Below, piece by piece: positions 33,056-42,758 of a stretch of 64,000 bases of DNA (position 1 is its first letter; each line of letters begins with the position of its first letter). Source of the DNA: Caballeronia udeis. GTDB taxonomy: Bacteria > Pseudomonadota > Gammaproteobacteria > Burkholderiales > Burkholderiaceae. Under the pieces are notes generated by a model. It saw only the letters and a program-made list of their open reading frames with translations, made no database searches and was not told where the DNA came from. The stretch is from assembly GCF_001544555.2 (NCBI RefSeq), contig NZ_FCOK02000007.1:62001-126000 (forward strand), in the 5' to 3' direction. Made by a program: the position numbers and the translations under genes.

Positions 33056-33937
33056 CTATTCTCCCAGCCAGATCATCGCGGCCATGCGCCCGGTGGTGCG
33101 GTCCCGCCGATACGAATAGAACCGGTCCGCCTCAGTCACCGTACAAAACGTGCCGCCGTGGATATTCTCCGGCGCCACGCCGGTCCCCTGGAGGCGCAAA
33201 CGGGCGAGCGCATAGAGATCGGCGAGATATTTGTGTTTGTCTTCACGCTTGGCGAAAGCGGCAACGGTCGCGTCGCGCAACGCGGGGTCGGCAGTAGCGA
33301 CAAACGCATCGAGTACGTCCTCGCCAACTTCGAACGCCGCCGGGCCGATAGCCGGACCGAGCCATGCGTGCAGCGTGCTGCTCCTGGCGCCGGCCAGGTG
33401 GGCCACGCGCGCGGCCGTCTTTTCCACGATTCCAGCCGCGAGGCCGCGCCAGCCTGCGTGCGCGGCGCCTACCGCGCGGCCGGCGGTATCGCAGAAAAGT
33501 ACCGGCAGGCAATCCGCGATCATCACCACACACACAACGTCTGCGCGATCCGTCACCGCTGCGTCGGCTTTGACCGCTGAGCCGGCGGAACCCGCGCAGC
33601 GGTCAATCATCGCGCCCGCATCCTCGATCTGCGCGCCATGCACCTGCTCGAGCCACGCAACCGGAGCGCCAGCAAGCTCCACTACGCGTCGACGGTTTTC
33701 CATCACGGCGTCGGGCACATCGCCTGTGTGCAAACCCAGATTGAGCCCGCCACGGCCGTTCGCACCGCCATACGGCGCGGCACTGACGCCACCATTGCGG
33801 GTGGTCGCGAGCGCCTTGACTCGCGGAGAAACAGCACCGGGACCACTCGACCAGCCGAGCCAAAGGCAATCGTCACGGCGAAGCGGCGGGTAAGCGGCAA
33901 ATTTGGCGGCAAAGTCAGCCTCGGATGGCGTCACCAT
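33056..33937 (-). CDS. pgeF: Purine nucleoside phosphorylase, YfiH/PgeF (laccase-domain) family
   Basis: A 293-residue member of the family once called multicopper polyphenol oxidases. Metal and catalytic residues are the histidine of LEQVHG, the cysteine of IADCLPVLF and the histidine of AAHAGWRGLAAGIVE. YfiH proteins act on purine nucleosides; E. coli PgeF is also linked to peptidoglycan quality control. The ATG at 33935-33937 is chosen over a GTG at 33944-33946, because GAGGAG lies 8 nt before the ATG but only 2 nt before the GTG. It follows rluD closely, as in many proteobacteria. Confidence 0.92.
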   Translation of the reverse strand: MVTPSEADFAAKFAAYPPLRRDDCLWLGWSSGPGAVSPRVKALATTRNGGVSAAPYGGANGRGGLNLGLHTGDVPDAVMENRRRVVELAGAPVAWLEQVHGAQIEDAGAMIDRCAGSAGSAVKADAAVTDRADVVCVVMIADCLPVLFCDTAGRAVGAAHAGWRGLAAGIVEKTAARVAHLAGARSSTLHAWLGPAIGPAAFEVGEDVLDAFVATADPALRDATVAAFAKREDKHKYLADLYALARLRLQGTGVAPENIHGGTFCTVTEADRFYSYRRDRTTGRMAAMIWLGE

Positions 33938-33942
33938 GCGCG

Positions 33943-35190
33943 TCACTCCTCGTCGTCATCGTCATATTCGATCGGCTGCGACTCATCCCAGCCGCCACGC
34001 ACTTCAGCGCCGCCTTCGTCTTCATCGATGAAATCCGCGTCTTCCGGATCGAGATCTGTCGCCTCATCGCGGCCCAGGCCCAGTTCCGCCGCGAGCGCTT
34101 CAATATCTTCCGGCACGTCCGCGCGCCAGCTGATCTCACGGCCCGTGGTGGGATGAATCAGCCCGAGCCGCCATGCATGCAGCGCCTGCCGGTTGAAACC
34201 ATCCGGTAGCGGCTGCACCGAACGCTTGCCGCGTGCGTGACCGTAGATCGGATCGCCCAGCAACGGATGACGGATATGCGCGCAATGCACGCGGATCTGG
34301 TGCGTGCGGCCGGTGTCGAGATCGCAGTGCACCGCGGACACGGGCTGGTTGTTCCACATCGCGCGGTCGATGGTGCGGTAATGCGTGCGTGCATATTTCC
34401 CCGATGCGCTCTCCACCACCGCCATGCGCGTGCGATCGCGCGGATCGCGGCCAATCGGGGCGTCAATGGTCCCTTCGTCCGGCATCGTCCCCCATACCAG
34501 CGCAACGTAGCGGCGCTTCACCGTGCGCGCCTGCAACTGACGGGTCAGGACCGTCTGCGCTTCGAGCGTGCGTGCAACCACCATCAGCCCGGACGTCTCC
34601 TTGTCCAGCCGATGCACAATGCCCGCGCGCGGCAAGCCGGCAGCGGCATCGCCGTATCGGTACAGCAGGCCGTTGAGCAGCGTGCCGCTCCAGTTGCCTG
34701 CCGCCGGATGCACGACCATGCCCGCCGGCTTGTTGATGACCACGAGCGCATCGTCTTCATAGACGATGTCCAGCGGCACCGGCTCCGGTGTAAACGCGAG
34801 CTGTTCGGGCAGCAAATCGGGAATCAGCGTGATGGTGGCGCCCAGCGGCACGGGCTGCCGGATCTTCGCGGGAACACCGTCCACCACCACGCGTTGGGCA
34901 TCGATCCAGGTCTGCAGGCGGCTGCGCGAGAATTCGGGGAATAACCGCGCCATGACCTTGTCGAGGCGCTCGCCGGCGTACTCATCAGGCACGAGGATCG
35001 TGCGCGGCGTTTCGGCGTCGGCGCGGCGCTCGTGCAGGTTGGTGGGCACGGGTTTGCCGTGAATCTCCCCTGCCGCGTCCGGCGCAGCGGCCGGTTCGGT
35101 CAAATCGTCCGGACGTGCGTCGTCGGCCGATGCGCTTGGGCTATAATCTTTGCTGCGATCTTTGGTACGACTTGTACTTGAGCGGGTCAT
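33943..35190 (-). CDS. rluD: 23S rRNA pseudouridine(1911/1915/1917) synthase RluD
   Basis: A 415-residue pseudouridine synthase modifying helix 69 of 23S rRNA. An S4 RNA-binding domain (about residues 65-125, [24 protein letters not shown]) precedes the catalytic domain with D196 in [17 protein letters not shown]. The first 60 residues and the last 30 (Asp/Glu-rich, DDDDEE end) are extensions beyond the usual length of about 325. It is divergent from bamD, separated by 45 bp, the standard arrangement. Translation is closely linked to pgeF downstream. Confidence 0.94.
   Translation of the reverse strand: MTRSSTSRTKDRSKDYSPSASADDARPDDLTEPAAAPDAAGEIHGKPVPTNLHERRADAETPRTILVPDEYAGERLDKVMARLFPEFSRSRLQTWIDAQRVVVDGVPAKIRQPVPLGATITLIPDLLPEQLAFTPEPVPLDIVYEDDALVVINKPAGMVVHPAAGNWSGTLLNGLLYRYGDAAAGLPRAGIVHRLDKETSGLMVVARTLEAQTVLTRQLQARTVKRRYVALVWGTMPDEGTIDAPIGRDPRDRTRMAVVESASGKYARTHYRTIDRAMWNNQPVSAVHCDLDTGRTHQIRVHCAHIRHPLLGDPIYGHARGKRSVQPLPDGFNRQALHAWRLGLIHPTTGREISWRADVPEDIEALAAELGLGRDEATDLDPEDADFIDEDEGGAEVRGGWDESQPIEYDDDDEE
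35142..35147 (+). promoter_or_regulatory. bamD: Candidate -10 box for bamD
   Basis: A perfect TATAAT lies about 90 bp before the bamD start, inside the 5' end of divergent rluD. The -35 region at the expected distance is poor, so this is a pattern match only. Confidence 0.35.
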
Positions 35191-35235
35191 TTAGACTGAA
35201 AGCTGGGAATTAGCCAGAAAGGCATGAGCTAGAAA

Positions 35236-36120
35236 ATGCAAGCACTGATGCGAGCCGTGAATCAAGCTTTGAGAACCGTTTTGAACCCTGTCCGTCAACT
35301 GGTCCGGCTATCGTCGAACTCGTCTGTCAAGGTCATGGCGCTGGCTGCGAGTGCCGTTATCGTAGCGGGCTGTCATGGTTTGCCCGAGAAAACTGACGAA
35401 ACAGCAACGTGGAATAACGGCAAATTATACTCGGAGGCGCAAGATGCGCTGACCGGCGGCGACTTCGGCAAATGTGCGAAGTATTTCGAGAACCTTGAAG
35501 GTCGCGATCCGTTCGGTCATTTTGCGCAACAAGCGCAGATCAATGTCGCGTACTGCAACTGGAAGGACGGTGAAACCGCTTCCGCGGACTCGGCTATCGA
35601 CCGCTTCATCAAGCTGCATCCGGATCATCCTGACATTGCCTACGCGTATTACCTGAAAGGCATGATCCACTTCAACGACGACCTTGGTCTGTTCGGCCGT
35701 TTCTCCGGCCAGGACATGAGCGAGCGCGATCCGAAGTCGCTGCGCGAATCGTACGACGCGTTCAAGGTCGTGGTCGACAAATATCCACAAAGCAAGTATG
35801 CGCCGGATGCTGCGCAACGCATGCGCTACATTGTGAACGCGCTGGCTTCACACGAAGTCCACGCTGCCGACTATTACTATCGGCGTGGCGCGTATGTGGC
35901 GGCCATAAACCGTGCGCAGCTCGCCATTCGTGAATACCGGAATGCGCCTGCAACCGAAGATGCGTTGCATATCATGATGCTGTCGTACGCCAAACTGGAT
36001 CAGCCGCAACTGGAAGGCGACACGAAGCGCGTGCTGGCCGCTACGTTCCCCGACAGCCCGTATGTCACCGGCAAGTCGCGTCCGGGTAAGGAAAACAAAT
36101 CGTGGTGGCAGATCTGGTAA
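35236..36120 (+). CDS. bamD: Outer membrane protein assembly factor BamD
   Basis: A 294-residue lipoprotein of the BAM complex, which inserts beta-barrel proteins into the outer membrane. A hydrophobic segment VMALAASAVIVAG ends in the lipobox VAGC (Cys near residue 46), preceded by an unusually long N-region of about 30 residues; an inner ATG (codon 5) would shorten it little. The mature part is TPR-like, with LYSEAQDALTGGDFGKCAKYFENLEGRDPFG, FIKLHPDHPDIAYAYYLKGM and VDKYPQSKYAPDAAQRM. It is essential in relatives. It is followed by a strong terminator. Confidence 0.95.
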   Translation: MQALMRAVNQALRTVLNPVRQLVRLSSNSSVKVMALAASAVIVAGCHGLPEKTDETATWNNGKLYSEAQDALTGGDFGKCAKYFENLEGRDPFGHFAQQAQINVAYCNWKDGETASADSAIDRFIKLHPDHPDIAYAYYLKGMIHFNDDLGLFGRFSGQDMSERDPKSLRESYDAFKVVVDKYPQSKYAPDAAQRMRYIVNALASHEVHAADYYYRRGAYVAAINRAQLAIREYRNAPATEDALHIMMLSYAKLDQPQLEGDTKRVLAATFPDSPYVTGKSRPGKENKSWWQIW

Positions 36121-36192
36121 GCAGTTTTTCACGCTGACTGCTGCAACAAAAACCCGGCTTCGCTGTAATGCGGTTCAGTCGAGGTTCATTTA

Positions 36193-36224
36193 AAAAAGCC
36201 GCGCTCACAAGAGCGCGGCTTTTT
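36193..36224. terminator. Strong bidirectional terminator after bamD
   Basis: A perfect 14-bp stem (AAAAAGCCGCGCTC with GAGCGCGGCTTTTT) around an ACAA loop, with A and T runs on both sides. It serves bamD on the plus strand and could also stop the convergent dinG-like transcript. Confidence 0.92.
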
Positions 36225-36314
36225 GCGTTTCTGGCGACTCAAACATTTCCCGCTAGGCGCCCGAGCGTCCATGCGTCGAGCTGCAGGTTGATGGCAGCCT
36301 TTGAAACGCCACGC

Positions 36315-38579
36315 TCATTCGTCTTCTTGAGCCACCGCCGTTTCCGGATCGGAGAAGAAAGCGCGCACCACTTCCAGTTCGCGCGTGCGCTTGAACGGCG
36401 GCAGGCTTTGCCAGATACGTCGGCCATAGGGTTTATCGACGAGACGGGTGTCGCAGATCATCAGCACGCCCCGATCCGTTTCCGCGCGAATCAACCGGCC
36501 GGCGCCCTGCTTCAGCGTGATCACCGCCTGCGGCAACTGATGCACGGCGAATGGACTCAACCCCTTCTTGGTCAACGCATCCAGCCTGGCCGACAACACC
36601 GGGTCATCGGGCGGCGCGAACGGCAGTTTGTCGATAACCACCAGCGACAGCGCATCGCCACGCACATCCACGCCTTCCCAGAAGCTCTGGCTACCCACCA
36701 GGATCGCGTTGCCATAGGAACGGAAACGGTCGAGCAATTCGGTGCGGCTGGCGTCGCCCTGTACGAGCAGCGGGTAGTCCCAGCCGCGCTGCTCGATCGT
36801 GTCACGCAAACGCATTGCGATCCGGTCGACCGCACGCAACGTCGTGCACAGAAAAAACACACCGCCCTTCGATGCCTCGATAACAGGCAACGCGCCGTCG
36901 AACACAGCGTCGGTGAAATTCGGCGACGACGGCTGCGGCAAGTTACGCGGCACGTACAACAGGCCTTGCTCCGGGTAATCGAAGGGACTGGGCAGCGTCA
37001 TTGAACGACGCGCGTTCAGGCCCATTTGCGCGGCGTAATGCGTGAAATCCCCCCGCACCGACAACGTCGCCGACGTAAAAATCCACGCCCGCGGCACACC
37101 GGCACGCTGCTTCGAAAAAATAGGCGCGACGGAAAGCGGCGTCTCGTGCAACTGCACCGTATGCGAGAACACTTCGATCCAACGCACCATCTCGTTCGGA
37201 TCCCCTTTCGCCGTCGCCTCCGCTTCCTCTGCGACCGCCTTTTCGACGGAAATCGGCGGTGCGGTCCAGCCACCCAGCAAGCCCTGCAATTCGCGCGCAC
37301 GGCGGACAAGCGCACCAAGCGACTCAGCCCGCTCAGCGTGCTCGCCAAGCGCCTTGGTGAGCGCATCCAGATGCTCTTCCAGCGTATCGAGTGCGTCGAA
37401 TAGCGGATGGTCGCCGGCGAGCTGACCAAGCGACATACGCACTGAATCTTCTTTAAACGCCAGCCGCACGTCGCGCGCCGCACGTTCCAGCGCCGCGCCG
37501 AGTTTCGTCCAGTCGGAGAAATCGCGGGCGTGGCTCAAGCCTTCTGCTACCGCATCGCGGGCGAGTTCGAGAAACTGCGTGGTCGATACCGTCTCGCCGA
37601 AAAACAACGTCGCAGTCTCGGGCAACTGATGCGCTTCGTCGAAGATGATGGTGTTTGCCGTTGGCAGCAATTCGGCCATGCCGGTATCGCGCAGCATGAC
37701 GTCGGCGAAGAACAAATGGTGGTTCACCACCACGATATCCGCCTGCTGCGCTTCGCGCCGCGCCTGCATCACGAAACACTCTTTGTACTGCGGGCATTCC
37801 TGACCGAGGCAGTTGTCGCGCGTGGACGTGACCATTGGCCAGACGGGCGAGTTTTCCGGCACGCTCGCGAGCTCGGCCTTGTCGCCGGTGCGCGTGATCT
37901 TGGCGAAACGGATGATTTCCTGCAGATGCGCCGTGTCCTGCCGCGTGGGCAAACGGCCGTTATCGGCGGTGCGTTGCAGGTAGTAATGACACAGGTAATT
38001 CGCGCGTCCTTTGAGCATGGCGACTGACACCGGCACCGCAAGCGCGTCGCGCACGGTGGGAATGTCACGCTGGAATAGCTGGTCCTGCAAGTGCTTCGTG
38101 CCGGTCGAGACGATCACCTTGCCGCCCCACAGCATGGCCGGCACGAGGTAGGCGAAGGTCTTGCCGGTGCCCGTGCCCGCTTCCACGATCAGCGTGTTCT
38201 CGCCGCCATCGATTCCCGTCGATGCCGTCGCCACGCCGAGTTCGTCCGCACCCTCTTCATGAACGACCGGCGCATCCGATGGCCCGAGCTTGCGCGCGGG
38301 ACGGCGTTGCGTGTCGAACATCGCGGGTTCGGGCATGGCGCGCCCGGACGCCTCCATGGCAGCCGCAACAGCGCGCGCCATGTCGACCTGGGAGGCACGC
38401 GAGCGATAACCGTCGATTTGCCGCGCCAACAGACCCTCGGCGGCAAAAATCGCGTCGAGTTCAGTGCGGCGCTTCGGTGCGAGCGTGAGCGAAAGCGTCG
38501 TGTCGACGACACCCGCCTTCGCGGCCGGCTTCAGCACGGATTCCGCGTTCTCTGTGAGGGCATTGTCAGGCGAATTCAA
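36315..38579 (-). CDS. ATP-dependent DNA helicase, DinG/YoaA family
   Basis: A 754-residue XPD-like superfamily 2 helicase. Walker A is EAGTGTGKTFAYL; four cysteines for an iron-sulfur cluster are in GRANYLCHYY and DNCLGQECPQYKECF; the DEAH box is IIFDEAHQLPE; later motifs include FTSATLS, GSQSFWEGVDV and KQGAGRLIR. Such helicases unwind forked DNA and R-loops during repair. The choice of TTG at 38577-38579 rests on an AGGA 8 nt upstream; no ATG opens the frame and another TTG lies at 38652-38654, so the start is uncertain. A second name, YoaA, fits equally well. Confidence 0.88.
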   Translation of the reverse strand: MNSPDNALTENAESVLKPAAKAGVVDTTLSLTLAPKRRTELDAIFAAEGLLARQIDGYRSRASQVDMARAVAAAMEASGRAMPEPAMFDTQRRPARKLGPSDAPVVHEEGADELGVATASTGIDGGENTLIVEAGTGTGKTFAYLVPAMLWGGKVIVSTGTKHLQDQLFQRDIPTVRDALAVPVSVAMLKGRANYLCHYYLQRTADNGRLPTRQDTAHLQEIIRFAKITRTGDKAELASVPENSPVWPMVTSTRDNCLGQECPQYKECFVMQARREAQQADIVVVNHHLFFADVMLRDTGMAELLPTANTIIFDEAHQLPETATLFFGETVSTTQFLELARDAVAEGLSHARDFSDWTKLGAALERAARDVRLAFKEDSVRMSLGQLAGDHPLFDALDTLEEHLDALTKALGEHAERAESLGALVRRARELQGLLGGWTAPPISVEKAVAEEAEATAKGDPNEMVRWIEVFSHTVQLHETPLSVAPIFSKQRAGVPRAWIFTSATLSVRGDFTHYAAQMGLNARRSMTLPSPFDYPEQGLLYVPRNLPQPSSPNFTDAVFDGALPVIEASKGGVFFLCTTLRAVDRIAMRLRDTIEQRGWDYPLLVQGDASRTELLDRFRSYGNAILVGSQSFWEGVDVRGDALSLVVIDKLPFAPPDDPVLSARLDALTKKGLSPFAVHQLPQAVITLKQGAGRLIRAETDRGVLMICDTRLVDKPYGRRIWQSLPPFKRTRELEVVRAFFSDPETAVAQEDE

Positions 38580-38714
38580 AGGGGCGTTCCTGCTCGTGTT
38601 CCGGCTTATGACGGGTGTCGGTCGCCAGGCTTGTCCTTGCCGGCTGGGCGCCAAGGGAGGCTGACGTGAATTTCTTCCGGGCCACGCGTATGTTACGTCC
38701 GCGTCACGTGCGCA

Positions 38715-38942
38715 TCACGTGTTTGAGCGCGTGTCCGGTTCCAACTGCAATTGCAGCAGGATGATCGTGTCCTTGACCTTGAGTTTGCGCTTCTTCAGGC
38801 GCCTGATCTCGAAGTCGTTGATGCCGGGAACCTCAGCCATCTTGCCGATAAGACTGTTCAGGCCGTGGTGCTCCGCTTCCAGTTGCCCGATACGTTCGCG
38901 GATCGTGCCTGTGTCGACTGCTGCTGCAGGATATGCATGCAT
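38715..38942 (-). CDS. DUF465 (YdcH-like) small protein
   Basis: A 75-residue protein with the compact helical DUF465 pattern: IRERIGQLEAEHHGLNSLI, then a DFEIRRLKKRKLKVKDTIILLQ helix. The basic RRLKKRKLKVKD stretch is the family signature. No enzymatic activity is known for the family. It stands between the dinG-like helicase and a Gln-rich protein gene, transcribed in the same direction as both. Confidence 0.85.
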   Translation of the reverse strand: MHAYPAAAVDTGTIRERIGQLEAEHHGLNSLIGKMAEVPGINDFEIRRLKKRKLKVKDTIILLQLQLEPDTRSNT

Positions 38943-39017
38943 ACTCGTCTCCCCTGGTCGCGGCGAGCCGCTTCACGTCACTGGCGGCGTCGCCCGAGGT
39001 TGCTGTCCGGTCCCGGC

Positions 39018-39926
39018 TTACTTCGGTTGCTGCTGTTGCTGTTGTTGCTGCTTGAGTTGTTCCTGGTGCGCCTGGTCAGCGGCTTCCTGCTGCGCACGCT
39101 GTTGCTGCTTGACGGCTGCTTCCTTCTGCCGGGACTGAACTTCCGTCTGGTGCTCGGCAGCGTCACGTTGCTTGGCCGCAAAGCGTTCCGCCTTGTCCTC
39201 GCGGTCCTTTGCGTCCTGCACGCCACGCGCTGCGGCGTCGGCAAGTTTCTTCTGGTAATCCGCCTGCTTGCGGTCGTAATCGGCCTGGTTCGCCGCGCGC
39301 TGCGGCGCTTCCGCCGTCCGCTGCGCCTCCGACAATGCGTTCTGGCGCTGCTTCTCGGCGAACGATTCTTCACTCGCCTTCTCGTTCGCCGCGCGCTGCG
39401 GTGCTTCGGACGCGTACTGCGCGCTCTTGATCGCGGCTTGCTGGTCCCGCTGCTGTGCGTGCTGCAGACGTTGTTCGTCGTCGAGCGCCAGCTGCTCCTT
39501 GCGAATCTGCGCGCCTACTTCGCGCTTGGCGTCGCGCGCCTTGTCCAGGCAGTGATTCACGAAGAAAGTGCTGTAGCAATCGTGCTGCTTGACCGCATAG
39601 AGATAGTTATTCTCCGCGGTGCGAACATCCAGTGCCTTCTGACGCGTGGTGAAATCGTTTGCATCGGCAGTAGCTTGCACTGCGCTCGCACCGGTCACAC
39701 CGCTGGCACCGACCGCACCCGCCACCTGGCTTGCCGGGACGCCCGATGCCGTTTGCGCGGCATTGCCTTGCGCGCCTGCTTCGTCGAGCGGCGTTTGCAC
39801 AACCGACGTGCCCGGGTTCATGGGCTTCGGTGTCTGCGCCATGGCGGTCGTGCCGGCACTCGCACAGGCCAGCGCGAACAATATTGCCGCGACGGACCGG
39901 GCGAGCGGGAAAACCTGCCGCGACAC
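39018..39926 (-). CDS. Exported Gln/Ala/Lys-rich coiled-coil protein, function unknown
   Basis: About 302 residues. A signal peptide (VAAILFALACASAGTTAMA, cleavage before QTPKP) suggests export. A Cys pair lies in KQHDCYSTFFVNHCLDKARD. The C-terminal half is a charged coiled coil with two copies of EAPQRAAN (residues about 175-225) and ends in a run of nine glutamines. It resembles TolA-like spacer regions rather than any enzyme. No in-frame ATG lies at the right place: GTG codons at 39924-39926 and 39963-39965 are candidates and neither has a Shine-Dalgarno, so the start is uncertain. It diverges from tex. Confidence 0.65.
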   Translation of the reverse strand: MSRQVFPLARSVAAILFALACASAGTTAMAQTPKPMNPGTSVVQTPLDEAGAQGNAAQTASGVPASQVAGAVGASGVTGASAVQATADANDFTTRQKALDVRTAENNYLYAVKQHDCYSTFFVNHCLDKARDAKREVGAQIRKEQLALDDEQRLQHAQQRDQQAAIKSAQYASEAPQRAANEKASEESFAEKQRQNALSEAQRTAEAPQRAANQADYDRKQADYQKKLADAAARGVQDAKDREDKAERFAAKQRDAAEHQTEVQSRQKEAAVKQQQRAQQEAADQAHQEQLKQQQQQQQQPK

Positions 39927-40279
39927 TTCAGGCGGCAGAACAGGCAGCAGAACGGCCGGCCGCACGATGGCGGCAACATCGCCTCCCGATACGGCGGCCG
40001 GACCGGTCGAGGCGAACGAATCGACTGGAGCAGTCGGCAAAGCGGGCGAAAGGCGGGAAGTCGGCAACGTGATAGCCAGCGTGATAGACAAGGAGACGGA
40101 CAAGGTAGTGAAAAAGCAGCCTCTACAATCCTGAAATTCTATCACCGCGCGCCGGAGCCCTCCGGCATTTATGGCAAAATGCCCCGCTTCACCAACCCGG
40201 CAAACGTGTTCGCGCGGCTTAACGTGAAATGCGCGGCACGAAAAGCCCTTGATGAGCCAGCAGGCTGACGCAGACCCCC

Positions 40280-42649
40280 ATGACGGAAACCGTAGCACTC
40301 AAGATTGTCCAGCGCATTGCCACCGAGTTGAATGTGCAGCCGCGGCAGGTCGCCGCCACGGTGCAACTTCTCGATGAAGGCTCCACAGTTCCATTCATCG
40401 CCCGATATAGAAAGGAAGTGACGGGCAATCTCGACGACACGCAATTGCGCAATCTCGAGGAACGGCTCATCTATCTTCGCGAGCTGGAAGACCGGCGCGC
40501 AACGATTGTCCAGAGCATCGACGAACAGGGCAAGCTCACGCCCGAGCTGCGCGCGGCCATTGAAGGCGCCGACAGCAAGCAGGTGCTCGAAGATCTGTAT
40601 CTTCCCTACAAACCGAAGCGCCGCACGCGCGCGCAGATTGCCCGCGAAGCCGGCCTGCAACCGCTTGCGGATGCTCTCCTCGCCGACCCGACACTCGATC
40701 CGCAGACAGAAGCGGCGCGTTACGTGGACGCAGAAAAAGGTGTCGCCGACATCAAGGCCGCGCTCGATGGCGCCCGCGACATTCTCTCGGAGCAGTTCGG
40801 CGAAACGGCGGAAATTCTCGGTAAGGTCCGCGATTACCTGTTCAAGCAAGGCAGCGTGATTTCGACCGTCGTCGAAGGGAAAGAAACCGAAGAGGGCGAG
40901 AAATTCCGCGACTACTACGACTATTCGGAAACCATCCGCACCGTCCCGTCGCACCGGGCGCTTGCGCTATTTCGCGGACGCAACGCCGGCGTATTGATGG
41001 TCAAGCTGGGCCTGGGCGAGGAGCTCGACGCGCAAGTGCCGCATCCGGGCGAAGCGCTGATCGCGCGTCACGTGGGCATCGCGAATCAGGGCCGGCCGGC
41101 CGATAAATGGCTCTCCGACGTGTGCCGCTGGTGCTGGCGCGTGAAGGTGCAGCCGAACATCGAAAATGATCTGCTGACGAATTTGCGCGAGGAAGCCGAA
41201 GCCGAGGCTATTCGCGTGTTTGCACGCAACCTGAAGGACCTTTTGCTCGCCGCTCCGGCAGGTCCGAAAGCCGTAATCGGTCTCGATCCCGGTATGCGTA
41301 CCGGCGTGAAGGTGGCCGTGGTCGATCGCACCGGCAAGCTGCTCGCCACCGACGTGATCTATCCGCACGAACCCCGTCGCGACTGGGACGGCTCGCTCGC
41401 CAAGCTCGCGCGGATCGCCGCGCAGACGCAGGCTGAGCTGATCAGTATCGGCAACGGCACGGCCTCGCGCGAGACCGACAAGCTCGCGAGCGAACTGATC
41501 GCGAAACATCCGGAACTGAAGCTGCAGAAGATCGTCGTGTCCGAAGCGGGCGCATCGATTTATTCGGCATCCGAACTGGCATCGAAGGAATTTCCTGACC
41601 TCGACGTCACGCTACGCGGCGCGGTGTCGATTGCCCGCCGGCTGCAGGATCCGCTCGCGGAACTCGTCAAGATCGATCCGAAAGCGATCGGCGTCGGCCA
41701 GTATCAGCACGACGTCAATCAACGCGACCTCGCCCGCTCGCTCGACGCTGTTGTCGAGGACTGCGTGAACGCGGTCGGCGTGGACGCCAATACCGCGTCG
41801 GTTGCGCTGCTTGCGCGCGTGTCGGGATTGAACGCCACGCTGGCGCGCAACATCGTCGATTTCCGCGATGCCAACGGCCCGTTTGCATCGCGTGATCAAT
41901 TGAAGAAAGTGCCCCGTCTCGGCGATAAAACCTTCGAGCAAGCCGCCGGATTCCTGCGCATCAACAATGGCTCAAATCCGCTCGACCGCTCGTCGGTGCA
42001 CCCGGAGGCGTATCCGGTCGTTGAACGGATACTGGCCAGGATCAAGAAGCACGCCGCCGACGTAATGGGCAAGCGCGAAGCCCTGGCGGGCTTGTCGCCG
42101 GCAGAATTCGTCGACGAGCGGTTCGGTCTGCCGACGGTGCGCGACATCCTCGCGGAGCTGGAAAAACCGGGCCGCGATCCGCGTCCTGAATTCAAGACGG
42201 CCACATTCCGCGACGGTGTCGAGAAACTCTCCGATCTCACGCCGGGCATGATCCTGGAAGGCGTGGTCACGAACGTGGCCGCGTTTGGTGCATTCGTTGA
42301 TATCGGCGTGCATCAGGATGGATTGGTGCATGTATCGGCGATGTCGACGAAATTCATCAAGGACCCGCACGAGGTGGTGAAAGCCGGTCAGGTGGTGAAG
42401 GTGAAAGTGCTGGAGACCGACGTGAAGCGCCAGCGGATTGCGCTGACCATGCGTCTGGACGATGACTTCGCCGCCGACGGCGCGCCAGCGCAGCAACAGC
42501 AACGCGGCACGCAAGACCGCCGTAGTGGCGCGGGCGGCGGAGGCAGCGCCCGCGATATCCGGGGCAATAGCGGCGGTAATAGCGGCGGCAAACGCGAACC
42601 GGAAGCGGCCAGCGCGATGGCGGCGGCGTTTGCCAAGCTGAAAAAATAA
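40280..42649 (+). CDS. tex: Transcription accessory protein Tex
   Basis: A 789-residue RNA-binding protein involved in transcription and virulence-gene expression in relatives. The order is: N-terminal helical Tex domain; YqgF-like RNase H fold ([20 protein letters not shown], about residues 330-460); helix-hairpin-helix region ([43 protein letters not shown]); C-terminal S1 domain (about 650-720, [31 protein letters not shown]). A Gly/Gln-rich tail follows. It has no clear ribosome-binding site and ends at a strong terminator. Confidence 0.95.
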   Translation: MTETVALKIVQRIATELNVQPRQVAATVQLLDEGSTVPFIARYRKEVTGNLDDTQLRNLEERLIYLRELEDRRATIVQSIDEQGKLTPELRAAIEGADSKQVLEDLYLPYKPKRRTRAQIAREAGLQPLADALLADPTLDPQTEAARYVDAEKGVADIKAALDGARDILSEQFGETAEILGKVRDYLFKQGSVISTVVEGKETEEGEKFRDYYDYSETIRTVPSHRALALFRGRNAGVLMVKLGLGEELDAQVPHPGEALIARHVGIANQGRPADKWLSDVCRWCWRVKVQPNIENDLLTNLREEAEAEAIRVFARNLKDLLLAAPAGPKAVIGLDPGMRTGVKVAVVDRTGKLLATDVIYPHEPRRDWDGSLAKLARIAAQTQAELISIGNGTASRETDKLASELIAKHPELKLQKIVVSEAGASIYSASELASKEFPDLDVTLRGAVSIARRLQDPLAELVKIDPKAIGVGQYQHDVNQRDLARSLDAVVEDCVNAVGVDANTASVALLARVSGLNATLARNIVDFRDANGPFASRDQLKKVPRLGDKTFEQAAGFLRINNGSNPLDRSSVHPEAYPVVERILARIKKHAADVMGKREALAGLSPAEFVDERFGLPTVRDILAELEKPGRDPRPEFKTATFRDGVEKLSDLTPGMILEGVVTNVAAFGAFVDIGVHQDGLVHVSAMSTKFIKDPHEVVKAGQVVKVKVLETDVKRQRIALTMRLDDDFAADGAPAQQQQRGTQDRRSGAGGGGSARDIRGNSGGNSGGKREPEAASAMAAAFAKLKK

Positions 42650-42675
42650 ACGAGCGATACGGCTCGATAGAAACG

Positions 42676-42710
42676 AAAACGGCCCGTCAGTTCACGCGAC
42701 GGGCCGTTTT
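42676..42710. terminator. Terminator between tex and kup
   Basis: AAAACGGCCCGTC pairs perfectly with GACGGGCCGTTTT around a 9-nt loop, with A and T runs at the two ends. It follows tex by 27 bp and lies 49 bp beyond the convergent kup stop, so it can act in both directions. Confidence 0.92.
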
Positions 42711-42758
42711 CTATTTGGCTACCTTAACAAGTGTGTGCCGGTCTGAGACACACGGCCA

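Noticed and set aside
33944-33946. GTG start for pgeF overlapping the rluD stop
   Set aside because: The GAGGAG site is only 2 nt from this GTG but 8 nt from the ATG at 33935-33937, which is preferred.
38751-40268. Plus-strand open frame of 505 codons opposite the DUF465 and Gln-rich genes
   Set aside because: Very Arg/Leu-rich and motif-free; it arises from the repetitive composition of the opposite-strand coiled-coil gene.
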